The position numbers and the translations under genes are program-made. DNA of 64,000 bases from Helicobacteraceae bacterium. GTDB taxonomy: Bacteria; Campylobacterota; Campylobacteria; Campylobacterales; Sulfurimonadaceae. Every line of letters begins with the position of its first letter. Position 1 is the first letter of the stretch. Below the pieces are notes generated by a model that was not told the origin of the DNA, ran no database searches, and saw only the letters and a program-made list of their open reading frames with translations. The stretch is from positions 41,737 to 105,736 of the forward strand of contig JAMOSG010000034.1 in assembly GCA_027063225.1 (NCBI GenBank). Direction: 5' to 3'. Shown here one piece after another: positions 17,543 to 26,644 of this stretch.

Positions 17543-18465
17543 TGAAAATAGCAATTTTAGATGCACTTACATTTGGAGAGACTTCATTAGAGGCTTTTAA
17601 CTCTCTTGGTGAAGTAACAATTTACCAAACAACTTCAAAAGAACAAACACTTGAACGTATAAAAGAAGTAGATGTAGTTGTAACAAACAAAGTTATAATA
17701 AACCGAGAGTTAATGACTCAAGCAAATAATTTAAAACTTATTTGTGTTGCAGCCACAGGAATGAATAATATCGACTTAGAAGCAGCAAAACTCTTAGGTA
17801 TCGAAGTGAAAAATGTTGCTGGATATTCAACTGATTCTGTTGTGCAACATACATTTTCAATCCTTTTTTATCTTATTGGACATTCACGCTATTATGATGA
17901 AGTGGTAAAAGATGGTACTTACTCACAAAGTGCAATTTTTACCGATGTAAGCCATCCATTTTTTGAAGTAAAAGGGAAAAAATGGGGTATTATTGGACTT
18001 GGAACTATTGGTAGAAAAGTTGCTGATGTTGCAACTGCTTTTGGTGCAGATGTAAGCTACTACTCTACAAGTGGTGTTACAAGAGAGGAGAAGTATCCCT
18101 CTGTTTCACTCCAACAACTTTTACAAGAGAGTGATATTATCTCAATCCATGCACCACTCAATGAAAAAACAGATAACCTTTTAGATTATGCAGAACTTCA
18201 ACAATGTAAAGATGGTGCTGTTGTACTTAATCTTGGTCGTGGTGGCATTGTCAATGAAGATGCAATTGCAAAGATTGTAGATGAAAAAAATATTGCTTTT
18301 GGGCTTGATGTTTTTACAAAAGAGCCACTACCAAAAACTTCACCACTGCTTCACGTAAAAAATAAACAAAGACTCTATATGACTCCACATATTGCTTGGA
18401 CAAGTATAGAAGCAAGAGAAAAACTAATAGCTTCTATTGTTCAAAATATAAAAGATAGTTTTTAA
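17542..18465 (+). CDS. D-2-hydroxyacid dehydrogenase (hydroxypyruvate reductase-like)
   Basis: About 307 residues. The ATG at 17542 overlaps the previous stop as TAATG and gives the natural MKIAILDALTFGE start; an in-frame ATG at 17530 adds only four residues. The NAD-binding fold has GIIGLGTIGRKVA near 150. Catalytic residues are in LGRGGIVNEDA (Arg), FGLDVFTKEPLP (Glu) and TPHIAWTSIEAR (His). Family members reduce glyoxylate or hydroxypyruvate to glycolate or glycerate. The substrate cannot be fixed from sequence. Confidence 0.9.
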   Translation: MKIAILDALTFGETSLEAFNSLGEVTIYQTTSKEQTLERIKEVDVVVTNKVIINRELMTQANNLKLICVAATGMNNIDLEAAKLLGIEVKNVAGYSTDSVVQHTFSILFYLIGHSRYYDEVVKDGTYSQSAIFTDVSHPFFEVKGKKWGIIGLGTIGRKVADVATAFGADVSYYSTSGVTREEKYPSVSLQQLLQESDIISIHAPLNEKTDNLLDYAELQQCKDGAVVLNLGRGGIVNEDAIAKIVDEKNIAFGLDVFTKEPLPKTSPLLHVKNKQRLYMTPHIAWTSIEAREKLIASIVQNIKDSF

Positions 18466-18873
18466 TTGGCAGAACTCTCTTTGTTTTTTGCTGCATTTTT
18501 TGCAGCAACAATTCTCCCTTTCTCTTCAGAGGTTGCACTCCTTGGTGCAATAAAGAGTGGAATGCCCCACTTTAATGCTTTAGTTGCAGCTTCATTTGGT
18601 AATATTTTAGCCATTGTTTTTAACTACATTTTAGGGTATTTTTTTTCAGATAAAATGGATGCTAAACTTAGAAAATCTAAAACAGGTAGAAAGTCTCTTT
18701 TTTTAGGACACAAATATGGTTGGAGTTTGTTGTTTTTTAGTTGGCTTCCACTTATTGGAGACCCCCTAACTATCGTTGCTGGGCTCTTTCGTGTGAATTT
18801 TTTTTACTTTTTTATTATTGCCGCAACTCTAAGGGTACTTAGGTACCTTTTTCTTACAACTTTTGTGATATAA
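18466..18873 (+). CDS. YqaA-like small integral membrane protein
   Basis: A 135-residue protein with about four hydrophobic segments, of the YqaA/SNARE-associated (DedA-related) type. The diagnostic segment is LFFSWLPLIGDPLTIVAGLFR near residues 88-108. It begins at a TTG directly after the preceding stop, so it is translationally coupled to the dehydrogenase. The function of YqaA proteins is not settled; the wider family includes lipid scramblases and transporters. Confidence 0.85.
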   Translation: MAELSLFFAAFFAATILPFSSEVALLGAIKSGMPHFNALVAASFGNILAIVFNYILGYFFSDKMDAKLRKSKTGRKSLFLGHKYGWSLLFFSWLPLIGDPLTIVAGLFRVNFFYFFIIAATLRVLRYLFLTTFVI

Positions 18874-18916
18874 TTCGCCCAATTATTTTAAAATCTCAAT
18901 ATACAAGGTTGGTATC

Positions 18917-19843
18917 ATTTATAAGTTAGCATTACTTTCATTACTAGTTGGTACATCTTTAGTAGCACAATCTCCTATTGTGCCAATTCCTAAGCAAATA
19001 GCTTATAATAAAGCAAAAGCGGAACTTGGAAAAAAACTTTTTTCTGAACCAATGCTTTCAAAAGATGGCAGTGTTTCTTGTGCATCATGCCATTCACTTT
19101 CAGGAAGTGGAGCAAATAAAACTCAATACTCTTTTGGAGTAGATGGGCAACAAACTGCAACAAATGCTTCAACTGTTTTAAACAGTGCATTTAACTTCTC
19201 TTATTTTTATAACGGAAGAGCAGATACTTTAAAACAACAAATAAAAGATTCTATTACAAAAGAGGATGGACTAGAATCTTCTATGGATGAAGTTGTTTCA
19301 AAAATTCAAAATAGTGCGTATGCAGTTGAATTTTCTAATATCTACGAAGATGGTGTAACACCACAAAATGTAGTAGAGGTTATTGCAGAGTTTGAAAAAG
19401 CACTTATCACTCCAAACTCTAAGTTTGACAGATTTTTACGTGGAGACGATACAGCTCTTAATGCACAAGAGAAACGTGGTTACAAAGAGTTTGTATCTAC
19501 AGGTTGTGTTTATTGTCACAATGGTGTAAATATGGGTGGAAATATGTACCAAAAAATGGGTGTATTTGAACCGTATGAATCTGAAAAAATGGCAAGTAGT
19601 CGTTTTGATGTAACAAAACGTGAACGCGATAAAAATGTTTACAAAGTTCCTTCACTAAGAAATATTGCTTTAACTGCACCATATTTTCATGATGGTAGTG
19701 TAAAAACTTTAAAAGAAGCAATTATTAAAATGCGTGAACATCAACTTGGTGTTACAAAAAAAGTGAAATCAACTGCTAATATAGAAGCATTTCTTAAAAC
19801 GTTAACAGGTGATACACCAGCAATATTAAAAGGAGATAAGTAA
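18917..19843 (+). CDS. Periplasmic diheme cytochrome c peroxidase homologue, catalytic loop diverged
   Basis: About 308 residues if read from the ATT at 18917; no ATG/GTG/TTG upstream of the GTG at 18980 gives the export signal. The ATT start gives KLALLSLLVGTSLVA, a good Sec signal, and an AAGG (18905-18908) lies eight bases upstream. Two c-type hemes are bound by CASCH and CVYCH. The LRNIALTAPYFHDGS segment and HQLG heme-ligand region are conserved. The GPxQNPxEM loop, which holds the catalytic Glu of active enzymes, is replaced by DSITKEDGLESS. The stop overlaps the next ATG (TAATG). Family members reduce H2O2 with cytochrome electrons; activity here is uncertain. Confidence 0.87.
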   Translation: MYKLALLSLLVGTSLVAQSPIVPIPKQIAYNKAKAELGKKLFSEPMLSKDGSVSCASCHSLSGSGANKTQYSFGVDGQQTATNASTVLNSAFNFSYFYNGRADTLKQQIKDSITKEDGLESSMDEVVSKIQNSAYAVEFSNIYEDGVTPQNVVEVIAEFEKALITPNSKFDRFLRGDDTALNAQEKRGYKEFVSTGCVYCHNGVNMGGNMYQKMGVFEPYESEKMASSRFDVTKRERDKNVYKVPSLRNIALTAPYFHDGSVKTLKEAIIKMREHQLGVTKKVKSTANIEAFLKTLTGDTPAILKGDK

Positions 19844-21000
19844 TGAATAAGGTATTGATGGTTGTTCCTGCAATAATTATTGCACTGTTTGCTTCTTTAT
19901 TTTATGTTAGTTTTGCATCTAAACAAGAGGTTGCTCATAAAGAGGAGATACTTAAAGATGTAAGAGCTCAATCTTATGAACTTGAAGAGATGTTTAGATT
20001 ACATACTAAACTTCTTTTAAATCTTAATAAAAATATCAATAATGATGAAGTTTCTAAATCATTTAAAGATTTAAAACGTGCAACACACTATTATCTTAAT
20101 ACACTTTCATCATTAGAGCAAGAAAGACTCTATACACTTTCAAAAATTATTAAAAAGAAATTTGAAGCATTAGAGTTAATTAATGAAGATATTAAAACAG
20201 ATAGAGCACTCCTTAAAAATGCTGTTATTTGGTCTGTAAGTAGCTATGAAAGTTATGTGAAAAACTTAAAACATCTTTCAAGTGCAGATAAAAGCTATAT
20301 GATTAACCTTTTTAAAGCAACTGTTGATGATTCTTACAGTGAATTTGTAAACTTAAATGCTACAAAATATACAGATAATTTAAACTCTCATCTACAAAAA
20401 ATTTATAAAAAACAACAAAGTTTAGTAGAACTTGAAAAAGCACTTGCTAAAAATAGTATTTTACATGAAGTAAATGAAGTTGTAAATTTTGCTTATAAAA
20501 GATCAACAGAACTTCGTGATGAACTTAACGCTACAACAAATAACCTTTTAGTTGCATCGATGGTTCTTTTAGTACTTAGTATTTTAGTATATATTAAAGA
20601 AGTACGCTCTATGCAAGATCTTGCACGTGCAAAAAGTGAACTTAGAGAGTTTGTATTTGCTCTTGAAGAGAGTGCGATTGTTTCTAAAACAGATCTCAAA
20701 GGTAGAATCACTTACGTTAACAATAAATTCTGTGAAGTATCTGGATATGATGAAGAGGAACTTATTGGTAAACCACACAATATTGTTCGCCATCCAGATA
20801 TGAAAGCTTCTGTATTTGAAGAACTTTGGGATACAATTAAATATGGTGGAGTTTTCCATGGTACAATTAAAAACCGTAAAAAAGATGGTTCTGCTTACTA
20901 TGTAGATACTACTATTATCCCTCTTCATAATGAAAAAGGTGAGATTGATGAATATCTTGCTGTTCGTTATGATGTTACAAAATTTATTCAAGAGGTATAA
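19843..21000 (+). CDS. Membrane sensor with helical periplasmic domain and terminal PAS domain, no output domain
   Basis: A 385-residue protein. A transmembrane helix at about 4-24, a helical periplasmic domain at about 28-230 with an LLLNLNKNINNDE segment, a second transmembrane helix at about 232-250, then a PAS domain (about 265-383) of the Aer-like type with NNKFCEVSGYDEEELIG and HNIVRHPDM. It stops right after the PAS domain, with no kinase, cyclase or methyl-accepting module. The start overlaps the peroxidase stop and has a strong AAGGAG site. It probably senses something linked to the peroxidase and signals to a separate partner. The periplasmic domain looks like the all-helical DAHL type (tentative). 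Confidence 0.8.
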   Translation: MNKVLMVVPAIIIALFASLFYVSFASKQEVAHKEEILKDVRAQSYELEEMFRLHTKLLLNLNKNINNDEVSKSFKDLKRATHYYLNTLSSLEQERLYTLSKIIKKKFEALELINEDIKTDRALLKNAVIWSVSSYESYVKNLKHLSSADKSYMINLFKATVDDSYSEFVNLNATKYTDNLNSHLQKIYKKQQSLVELEKALAKNSILHEVNEVVNFAYKRSTELRDELNATTNNLLVASMVLLVLSILVYIKEVRSMQDLARAKSELREFVFALEESAIVSKTDLKGRITYVNNKFCEVSGYDEEELIGKPHNIVRHPDMKASVFEELWDTIKYGGVFHGTIKNRKKDGSAYYVDTTIIPLHNEKGEIDEYLAVRYDVTKFIQEV

Positions 21001-21011
21001 ACCTTTTTTCT

Positions 21012-21036
21012 GAGCTAAACCTTTAAGGTTTAGCTC
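21012..21036 (+). terminator. Rho-independent terminator after the PAS gene
   Basis: A 12-base arm GAGCTAAACCTT (21012-21023) and its exact inverse (21025-21036) form a strong stem 11 bases after the stop codon, followed by a T-rich stretch (21043-21060). It closes the peroxidase-PAS transcription unit. Confidence 0.8.
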
Positions 21037-21112
21037 ATCCTCTATTTTTCTTCATTTTTTTATTATTTTCAAGTACAATACCTCAATTTTAAACCAATTA
21101 GGATAGTTTTTT

Positions 21113-22675
21113 ATGCAATATGATATTTTAATAATTGGAGCAGGTGCAAGTGCATTAAGTAGTGCCTTATTTGCAAAGCAAGAGGGTCTAAGTGTCGCTT
21201 TAGTTACCAAAGAGTTTCCAACAAGAGCACAAACTTCCATGGCTCAAGGTGGTATTAATGCTGCACTTGGCAAAGATGATACTATAGAACTACATATAGA
21301 AGATACTTTAAAATCATCTCATGCTTTAGCTGACGAAAAGATGGTACAACACCTCTGCCAAAGTGCCCCAGAAGCAATTAAATGGCTCGATAGTATAGGG
21401 GTGTGTTTTTCACGTACACCTGATGGAGAGATTGCTCAGCGTAAACTTGGAGGTGCAAAACACCCTCGTGCTTGTTATGCACAAGATTATACAGGATTAA
21501 AAATTCTTCATACACTTTATGACCAAGTAAATAAAGAAAATATCGATATTTTTAACCAAAGATTTCTTCTTGATATAATCACAAAAGAGCAAAAAGTAAT
21601 TGGGGCAACTTTTTTAAATATGAGAAACTCCCAAGTGGAAACTTTTAGCGCTAAAAGTGTTATTGTAGCAACAGGAGGGTATGCAAAAATTTATGGCAAA
21701 CACTCCACAAACTCAAAAAGCTCAACAGGTGATGGTTTAGTAGCTGCCTATAAAGCTGGTGCAATACTAAGTAACTTGGAGTTTGTACAGTTCCATCCAA
21801 CAGCTTTAAAAAACTCCTCTATTTTAATAAGTGAGAGTGCAAGGGGTGCTGGAGGGTATTTAGTAGATAATAATGGAGAAAGATTTTGCGATGAACTGCG
21901 TCCACGTGATGAAGTGAGCCGTGCTATTTATGAGCAGATGAAAAAAAGTGATGTTTTTTTGGATCTACGCCATTTAGATAAAGAGTTTATAGAAGAATCC
22001 CTCCCACAAGAGCAAAAACTAGCAAAACTTTATGAGGATATAGATTTAACGCAAGAGCTTATCCCAATAAAACCAGCAGCACACTATAGTATGGGTGGAA
22101 TTGAGGTAGATGCAAACTCACAAACAAATATAGAGGGGCTTTTTAGTGTTGGTGAGTGTGCAAACCATAATGTTCATGGTGCAAATCGCCTTGGTGGAAA
22201 CTCCCTTTTAGAGCTAATTGTATTTGGTAAAGATGTTGCAAAAGGTGCAGCAAGTTATGCAAAAGCACAAGAGTTTCAAACACTAGATACAAAAGAATCG
22301 CAACAAAAAATTGATGCAATTTTTCAATATGAAGGGGGCATAAACCTTTATGATATGAAAGATTTAGTTGCTGATTTATTTTACAAAAATGTAGGGATTC
22401 TAAGGAAAGAGAGTGAACTTCAAGAGGCTCTTGATGCACTTAAAAATATTCAAAACAACCTCTCAAAAATTGCACTTCAAGATAAAACAAAAGAGTTTAA
22501 CCAAGAGTTAGTGGAGCTTTTAGAGTTTCATAATATGGTGGAGCTTGCACAACTTATCGTTTTAAGTGCCCTAAAGAGAAAAGAGAGTCGTGGAGCACAC
22601 TATAGAGCAGACTACTTAGAAGAAAACAAAGAGTTTTCAAAACCTACACGTATCTATAGAGGGGAGTTTTTATGA
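21113..22675 (+). CDS. Succinate dehydrogenase/fumarate reductase-type flavoprotein subunit without the covalent-FAD histidine
   Basis: A 520-residue flavoprotein: dinucleotide-binding IIGAGASALSSA (7-18), substrate segments HPRACYAQDYTG and FVQFHPTALKNSS, the catalytic RPRDEVSRAIY arginine near 264 and the HGANRLGGNSLLE FAD loop. Where SdhA/FrdA have R-S-H-T with a His linked to FAD, this has R38-A-Q40-T, so FAD should be non-covalent. There is no Tat signal, so it should be cytoplasmic. It overlaps the iron-sulfur subunit gene by four bases. NadB (L-aspartate oxidase) was considered, but the coupled FrdB-like partner argues for an Sdh/Frd-type enzyme. Confidence 0.82.
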   Translation: MQYDILIIGAGASALSSALFAKQEGLSVALVTKEFPTRAQTSMAQGGINAALGKDDTIELHIEDTLKSSHALADEKMVQHLCQSAPEAIKWLDSIGVCFSRTPDGEIAQRKLGGAKHPRACYAQDYTGLKILHTLYDQVNKENIDIFNQRFLLDIITKEQKVIGATFLNMRNSQVETFSAKSVIVATGGYAKIYGKHSTNSKSSTGDGLVAAYKAGAILSNLEFVQFHPTALKNSSILISESARGAGGYLVDNNGERFCDELRPRDEVSRAIYEQMKKSDVFLDLRHLDKEFIEESLPQEQKLAKLYEDIDLTQELIPIKPAAHYSMGGIEVDANSQTNIEGLFSVGECANHNVHGANRLGGNSLLELIVFGKDVAKGAASYAKAQEFQTLDTKESQQKIDAIFQYEGGINLYDMKDLVADLFYKNVGILRKESELQEALDALKNIQNNLSKIALQDKTKEFNQELVELLEFHNMVELAQLIVLSALKRKESRGAHYRADYLEENKEFSKPTRIYRGEFL

Positions 22676-23379
22676 AACTAAAAATACAAAGATATATTAA
22701 AGAAAAAGAGTTCAATACTCTAATAGAGTATGATGTAGAAAAAAAAGTAACAACACTTCTTGAAGCACTTGAGTATATTAAACAAACAAAAGATAGCTCT
22801 TTAGCGTTTGAGAGTGGTTGTAGAAGTGGTGTTTGTGGAAGTTGTAGTGTACAAGTAGATGGTAAAGCAACCCTAGCGTGTAGCCATAAACTCCAAGAAG
22901 ATGCAGTAGTTGTTGAGCCACTTAAAAATATGCCTCTTATTCGCGATTTGGTTGTAGATATGACACAAGCGTACCAAACAACAAAAAAAGCACAAGCGTG
23001 GCTTCACCTTTTAGATAAAGAGACAAAAATAACAGATGAAGATGAGCATATAAATAGAGTACAAAGTGATTGTATTTTATGTGGAAGCTGTTACAGTGCT
23101 TGTCCTGTTTTTGCAGTAAATAAAAACTTTTTAGGACCATTTGCCCTTACACGCTCATGGAAATATGTAGCAGATAAGCGTGAAGCTCAACCTGCAGTAG
23201 ATGTTTTACAAACAGATGGTATTTGGGATTGTACTTTATGTAATGAGTGTACTATGGTATGTCCTCAAGAGATCTCAAGTAAAGCAGATATTGAAAAGCT
23301 TCGCTCAAAATCTGCGATGATGGGATATAGTGATCCTAATTTTGCAGCAAACTTTGGAGGATTTGAGCTTAGCTTTTAG
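22672..23379 (+). CDS. Succinate dehydrogenase/fumarate reductase-type iron-sulfur subunit with a fourth Cys at the third cluster
   Basis: A 235-residue protein. The [2Fe-2S] ligands are C50, C55, C58 and C70. The second site is C134-x2-C137-x2-C140-x3-C144. The third site is C187-x2-C190-x2-C193-x3-C197; classical SdhB has a non-Cys at the C190 position and binds [3Fe-4S], so this may hold a second [4Fe-4S], as reported for E-type enzymes. It is coupled to the flavoprotein by a 4-base overlap. No membrane anchor or CCG-domain subunit lies next to it; the next gene is convergent recJ. Confidence 0.86.
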   Translation: MKLKIQRYIKEKEFNTLIEYDVEKKVTTLLEALEYIKQTKDSSLAFESGCRSGVCGSCSVQVDGKATLACSHKLQEDAVVVEPLKNMPLIRDLVVDMTQAYQTTKKAQAWLHLLDKETKITDEDEHINRVQSDCILCGSCYSACPVFAVNKNFLGPFALTRSWKYVADKREAQPAVDVLQTDGIWDCTLCNECTMVCPQEISSKADIEKLRSKSAMMGYSDPNFAANFGGFELSF

Positions 23380-23396
23380 TAGATTTTATCTACTAA
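23376..23396. terminator. Hairpin terminator shared by the convergent Fe-S gene and recJ
   Basis: TTAGTAGAT (23376-23384) pairs with ATCTACTAA (23388-23396) around TTT. It lies inside the last codons of recJ and over the stop of the iron-sulfur gene. The position suits a bidirectional terminator, though it lacks a long T-tract. Confidence 0.5.
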
Positions 23397-24947
23397 GAGT
23401 TGGAGTGAAACTCTCCCTTGAAACTCATTTTTTGCAACTTTATAACTACAACTTAGTTTTTTGTTTTGAGGCATCTCAAAAACATTTCTAAAGGCTATAA
23501 GCTCTAAATGTTGGCCATAAAGATTTTCACGTATCTCAATTTTTGAATGAGATTTATCCTTTCCAAGAAGTTTAATAGAAACTACCTCCACCTCTTGGAA
23601 ATAAAAAGTTGGGCGAGGGTTGGCTTCCCCATAAGGTTCAAACTTCTCTAAAATCTCTAAGAGTTCAAAATCTAATTCTGTAGTAGAAAGCATACCTGTA
23701 ATAGAATGTTTTGGAACAAATGCAGCAGATGGTATCTCTTGTGCACTTTTATTGAGTGCTTCTTTAAATGGGGTAATATTTTTTACCTCTAGTGAGAGTC
23801 CAGCAGCCATTTTATGACCACCAAATTTTTCTAAAAACTCTCTATTTTGATCAATAAGGGAAAATATATCAACTTCACCTAAACTTCTAGCACTCCCTTT
23901 TGCGGTGTTGCCATTTATGCTAAGTACAATCGCAGGTTTGGAGAATTTATCTACAAGGCGTGAAGCAACAATCCCCACAACTCCCTCATGCCAACCTTCA
24001 CCTGCTACAACTATTACTAAATCATCTTCGTTGACCTGCTCAATAGCAGCTTGTGTTGTTTGAGCTTCTATCTCTTTTCGCTCATCATTGAGTTTACATA
24101 ACTCTTCAAATCTATCGTACGCTTCATATGTTGTTTTAGCGTTAAAAAATTCTAAGGCTAAAGTAGCATCACTTAATCTTCCAGCAGAGTTTAATCTTGG
24201 GGCGATATTAAAAGCGATATCTTCAGAGTTTAGAGTAGATTTATTGATAAAATCGCGCATAATAATACTAGAGGGGCGTTTTGAGATTTGAAGTTGTTTT
24301 AAACCCTCTTTTACAATTGTGCGATTTATATCGATAAGTGGCATAATATCTGCAATAATTGCTATTGCTAAAATATCTAAAAACTCTTTCATATTGATAT
24401 TGAGTTGTAACTCTTTTTTTACAAGACCAAGTAAAAGCCAAGCGACTTCTGCACCACAAATCTCTTTGAAAGGGTAGTTACATTCAGGAAGTTTTGGATT
24501 AACTATTGCATACGCATCTGGAAGCTGAGCTGATGGTGTATGGTGGTCTGTAATGATTAACTCAATACCTCTGTCTTTACAGATTTGTGCTGCTTCAATA
24601 GCTGTTATGCCGTTATCTACAGTAATAATTAAATCTGCATCGACTCTTTCTAAAATCTTAGGAGAAAGCCCATATCCATCGCGAAATCTATTTGGGATAA
24701 TAACATCAAGTTTATAAGGGATAAGCCTAAAAAACTCCACCATAATTGCACTTGAGCTTACGCCATCTACATCATAATCCCCAATAAGGGTTATTTTTTT
24801 TCTATTTTTTATCGCCCATGCTATCTTTTTTGCTGCTTTTTGTCCATCGTGTAAAAGTGCAGGGGATGGAATTTGTGAAAGTTTTTTTTCTGTTTGGAAT
24901 CGATTTGAGAGAAGTTCAAAAAGGGATTGTTTTGTAAGTTTTTTCAT
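23376..24947 (-). CDS. recJ: Single-stranded-DNA-specific 5'-3' exonuclease RecJ
   Basis: A 523-residue DHH-family nuclease acting in recombinational repair and mismatch repair. The metal-binding motifs are IGDYDVDGVSSSAIM near residues 55-70, TVDNGI near 110 and the TDHHTP motif near 133. The DHHA1 region has GWHEGVVGIVASRLVDKFSKP and GKGSARS-type glycine-rich sequence (TAKGSARSLG), then FGGHKMAAG. The end overlaps the iron-sulfur gene by four bases and contains a terminator hairpin. It is the last gene of a minus-strand run starting at nrdB or further up. Confidence 0.95.
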   Translation of the reverse strand: MKKLTKQSLFELLSNRFQTEKKLSQIPSPALLHDGQKAAKKIAWAIKNRKKITLIGDYDVDGVSSSAIMVEFFRLIPYKLDVIIPNRFRDGYGLSPKILERVDADLIITVDNGITAIEAAQICKDRGIELIITDHHTPSAQLPDAYAIVNPKLPECNYPFKEICGAEVAWLLLGLVKKELQLNINMKEFLDILAIAIIADIMPLIDINRTIVKEGLKQLQISKRPSSIIMRDFINKSTLNSEDIAFNIAPRLNSAGRLSDATLALEFFNAKTTYEAYDRFEELCKLNDERKEIEAQTTQAAIEQVNEDDLVIVVAGEGWHEGVVGIVASRLVDKFSKPAIVLSINGNTAKGSARSLGEVDIFSLIDQNREFLEKFGGHKMAAGLSLEVKNITPFKEALNKSAQEIPSAAFVPKHSITGMLSTTELDFELLEILEKFEPYGEANPRPTFYFQEVEVVSIKLLGKDKSHSKIEIRENLYGQHLELIAFRNVFEMPQNKKLSCSYKVAKNEFQGRVSLQLLVDKIY

Positions 24948-24983
24948 AACTGTTGTGTTTTAAAGAGGAGAACCTCTTTAAAA

Positions 24984-26600
24984 TTACTCTGCAGCTAAAC
25001 TAGCTTTTACAAAAGCTAAAATAGAAGGGTTTGGAGTTTGTAAGCGTGAAGTAAATTCTGGGTGAAATTGCACACCTAAAAACCAAGGATGTCCCTCAAT
25101 CTCTACTGTTTCAATAAGCCCATTTGACTCACCAGTTACAATCATACCAGCTTTTTCAAACTGCTCTCTATATGCCGGGTTTGCTTCATAACGGTGGCGG
25201 TGACGCTCATAGATTGTTTTTTGCCCATACGCTTCTCTAATTAAAGAGCCATCTTTTGTATCACAAGGGTATTCACCAAGGCGAAGTGTTCCACCCATTG
25301 GAGAGTTGTGTGTTCTAAATTGTGTTGAGCCATCTCTATCTAAGAAGTTGTCTATTAAGTAAATAACTGGATGTGGTGTGTTTTCATCAAACTCAATTGA
25401 GTTTGCACCCTCTAGTCCTAATACATTACGCGCATACTCAACAAGTGTCAGTTGCATCCCAAGACAAATTCCAAGGTATGGAACTTTATTTACACGTGCG
25501 TATTCAATTGCTTTAATTTTACCCTCAACACCGCGAGAACCAAAACCACCAGCAACAAGCACACTATCACAATCACCTAAAAGTGCTTCAGCCCCACGCT
25601 CTTCAATCTCTTCTGAGTCAACCCAGTTGATCTCTACGCGAGTATCAAGATGTGCTCCACAATGAATAAGAGCTTCAGTTAAAGATTTGTATGCCTCTTT
25701 GAGTTCTAAATATTTCCCAACAAATCCAACTACAGTTTTATTTTTTGGTTGTACAATTTTCTTTACTAAAGAGTCCCACTCTTCCATATCAGGCTCAAGC
25801 TCACCAAGCTCTAACTCTTTAGCGATTGGTTTTAAAATATTTTGACGTAAAAATGTAAGTGGAATATCGTAAATTGTTGCTGCATCAAGTGCTTCTACAA
25901 CGCTATTGGGAGAAACATCACACCCCATTGCAAGTTTTTTCTTAAATGTTTTTGGTAGTGCTGTTTCACTACGAGCAATAATCATTTGTGGAGTGATACC
26001 AATACGGCGAAGTTCTTGTACAGAGTGTTGTGTTGGTTTAGATTTTAACTCACCTGCAGCTTTAATGTAAGGGATAAGCGTTACGTGGATAAAAAAAGTA
26101 CCAGCTACTTCATCATCGTGTTTCATTTGGCGAATAGCTTCCATAAATGGTAAACCTTCAATATCTCCAACAGTTCCACCAAGTTCTACCACTAAAATAT
26201 CATGCCCTTTACCAGCTTCTTTAATGCGGTTTACAATCTCTCCAACAATATGAGGTACAACTTGAATCGTTTGCCCAAGATACCCTCCACTACGCTCACG
26301 CTCAATTACACTAGAGTAAACTTGCCCAGTTGTAAAGTTTGAAGTTCTTAAAAATGATGTATCTAAAAAACGCTCATAGTTACCAATATCTAAATCTGTT
26401 TCTGCACCATCTTTTGTAACAAAAACCTCTCCATGTTCAAGTGGGCTCATAGTTCCAGGATCAACATTGATATAAGGGTCAATTTTTAACATTCCAACTT
26501 TTTTGCCTGAATGTTTTAAAAGTGTTCCAACACTTGCAGCTGAGATCCCTTTTCCTAAAGAACTTAAAACTCCACCTGTAACAAAGATATATTTAGTCAT
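24984..26600 (-). CDS. pyrG: CTP synthase
   Basis: A 538-residue enzyme that aminates UTP to CTP using glutamine. The N-terminal synthetase domain starts [18 protein letters not shown] with the [15 protein letters not shown] segment. The C-terminal class I amidotransferase has the nucleophile in GICLGMQ near residue 380 and the His/Glu pair in [11 protein letters not shown] near 515. The length is standard. It lies between nrdB and recJ on the minus strand with short gaps, so two nucleotide-supply genes are adjacent. Confidence 0.97.
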   Translation of the reverse strand: MTKYIFVTGGVLSSLGKGISAASVGTLLKHSGKKVGMLKIDPYINVDPGTMSPLEHGEVFVTKDGAETDLDIGNYERFLDTSFLRTSNFTTGQVYSSVIERERSGGYLGQTIQVVPHIVGEIVNRIKEAGKGHDILVVELGGTVGDIEGLPFMEAIRQMKHDDEVAGTFFIHVTLIPYIKAAGELKSKPTQHSVQELRRIGITPQMIIARSETALPKTFKKKLAMGCDVSPNSVVEALDAATIYDIPLTFLRQNILKPIAKELELGELEPDMEEWDSLVKKIVQPKNKTVVGFVGKYLELKEAYKSLTEALIHCGAHLDTRVEINWVDSEEIEERGAEALLGDCDSVLVAGGFGSRGVEGKIKAIEYARVNKVPYLGICLGMQLTLVEYARNVLGLEGANSIEFDENTPHPVIYLIDNFLDRDGSTQFRTHNSPMGGTLRLGEYPCDTKDGSLIREAYGQKTIYERHRHRYEANPAYREQFEKAGMIVTGESNGLIETVEIEGHPWFLGVQFHPEFTSRLQTPNPSILAFVKASLAAE

Positions 26601-26644
26601 CTACGAACTCCATCAAAAATTTATTTATTATAGTAAAAAATGAC

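Noticed and set aside
21113..22675. Assignment as L-aspartate oxidase (NadB)
   Set aside because: The gene overlaps an FrdB/SdhB-like iron-sulfur gene, and NadB works alone; the flavoprotein motifs fit either, so context decided.
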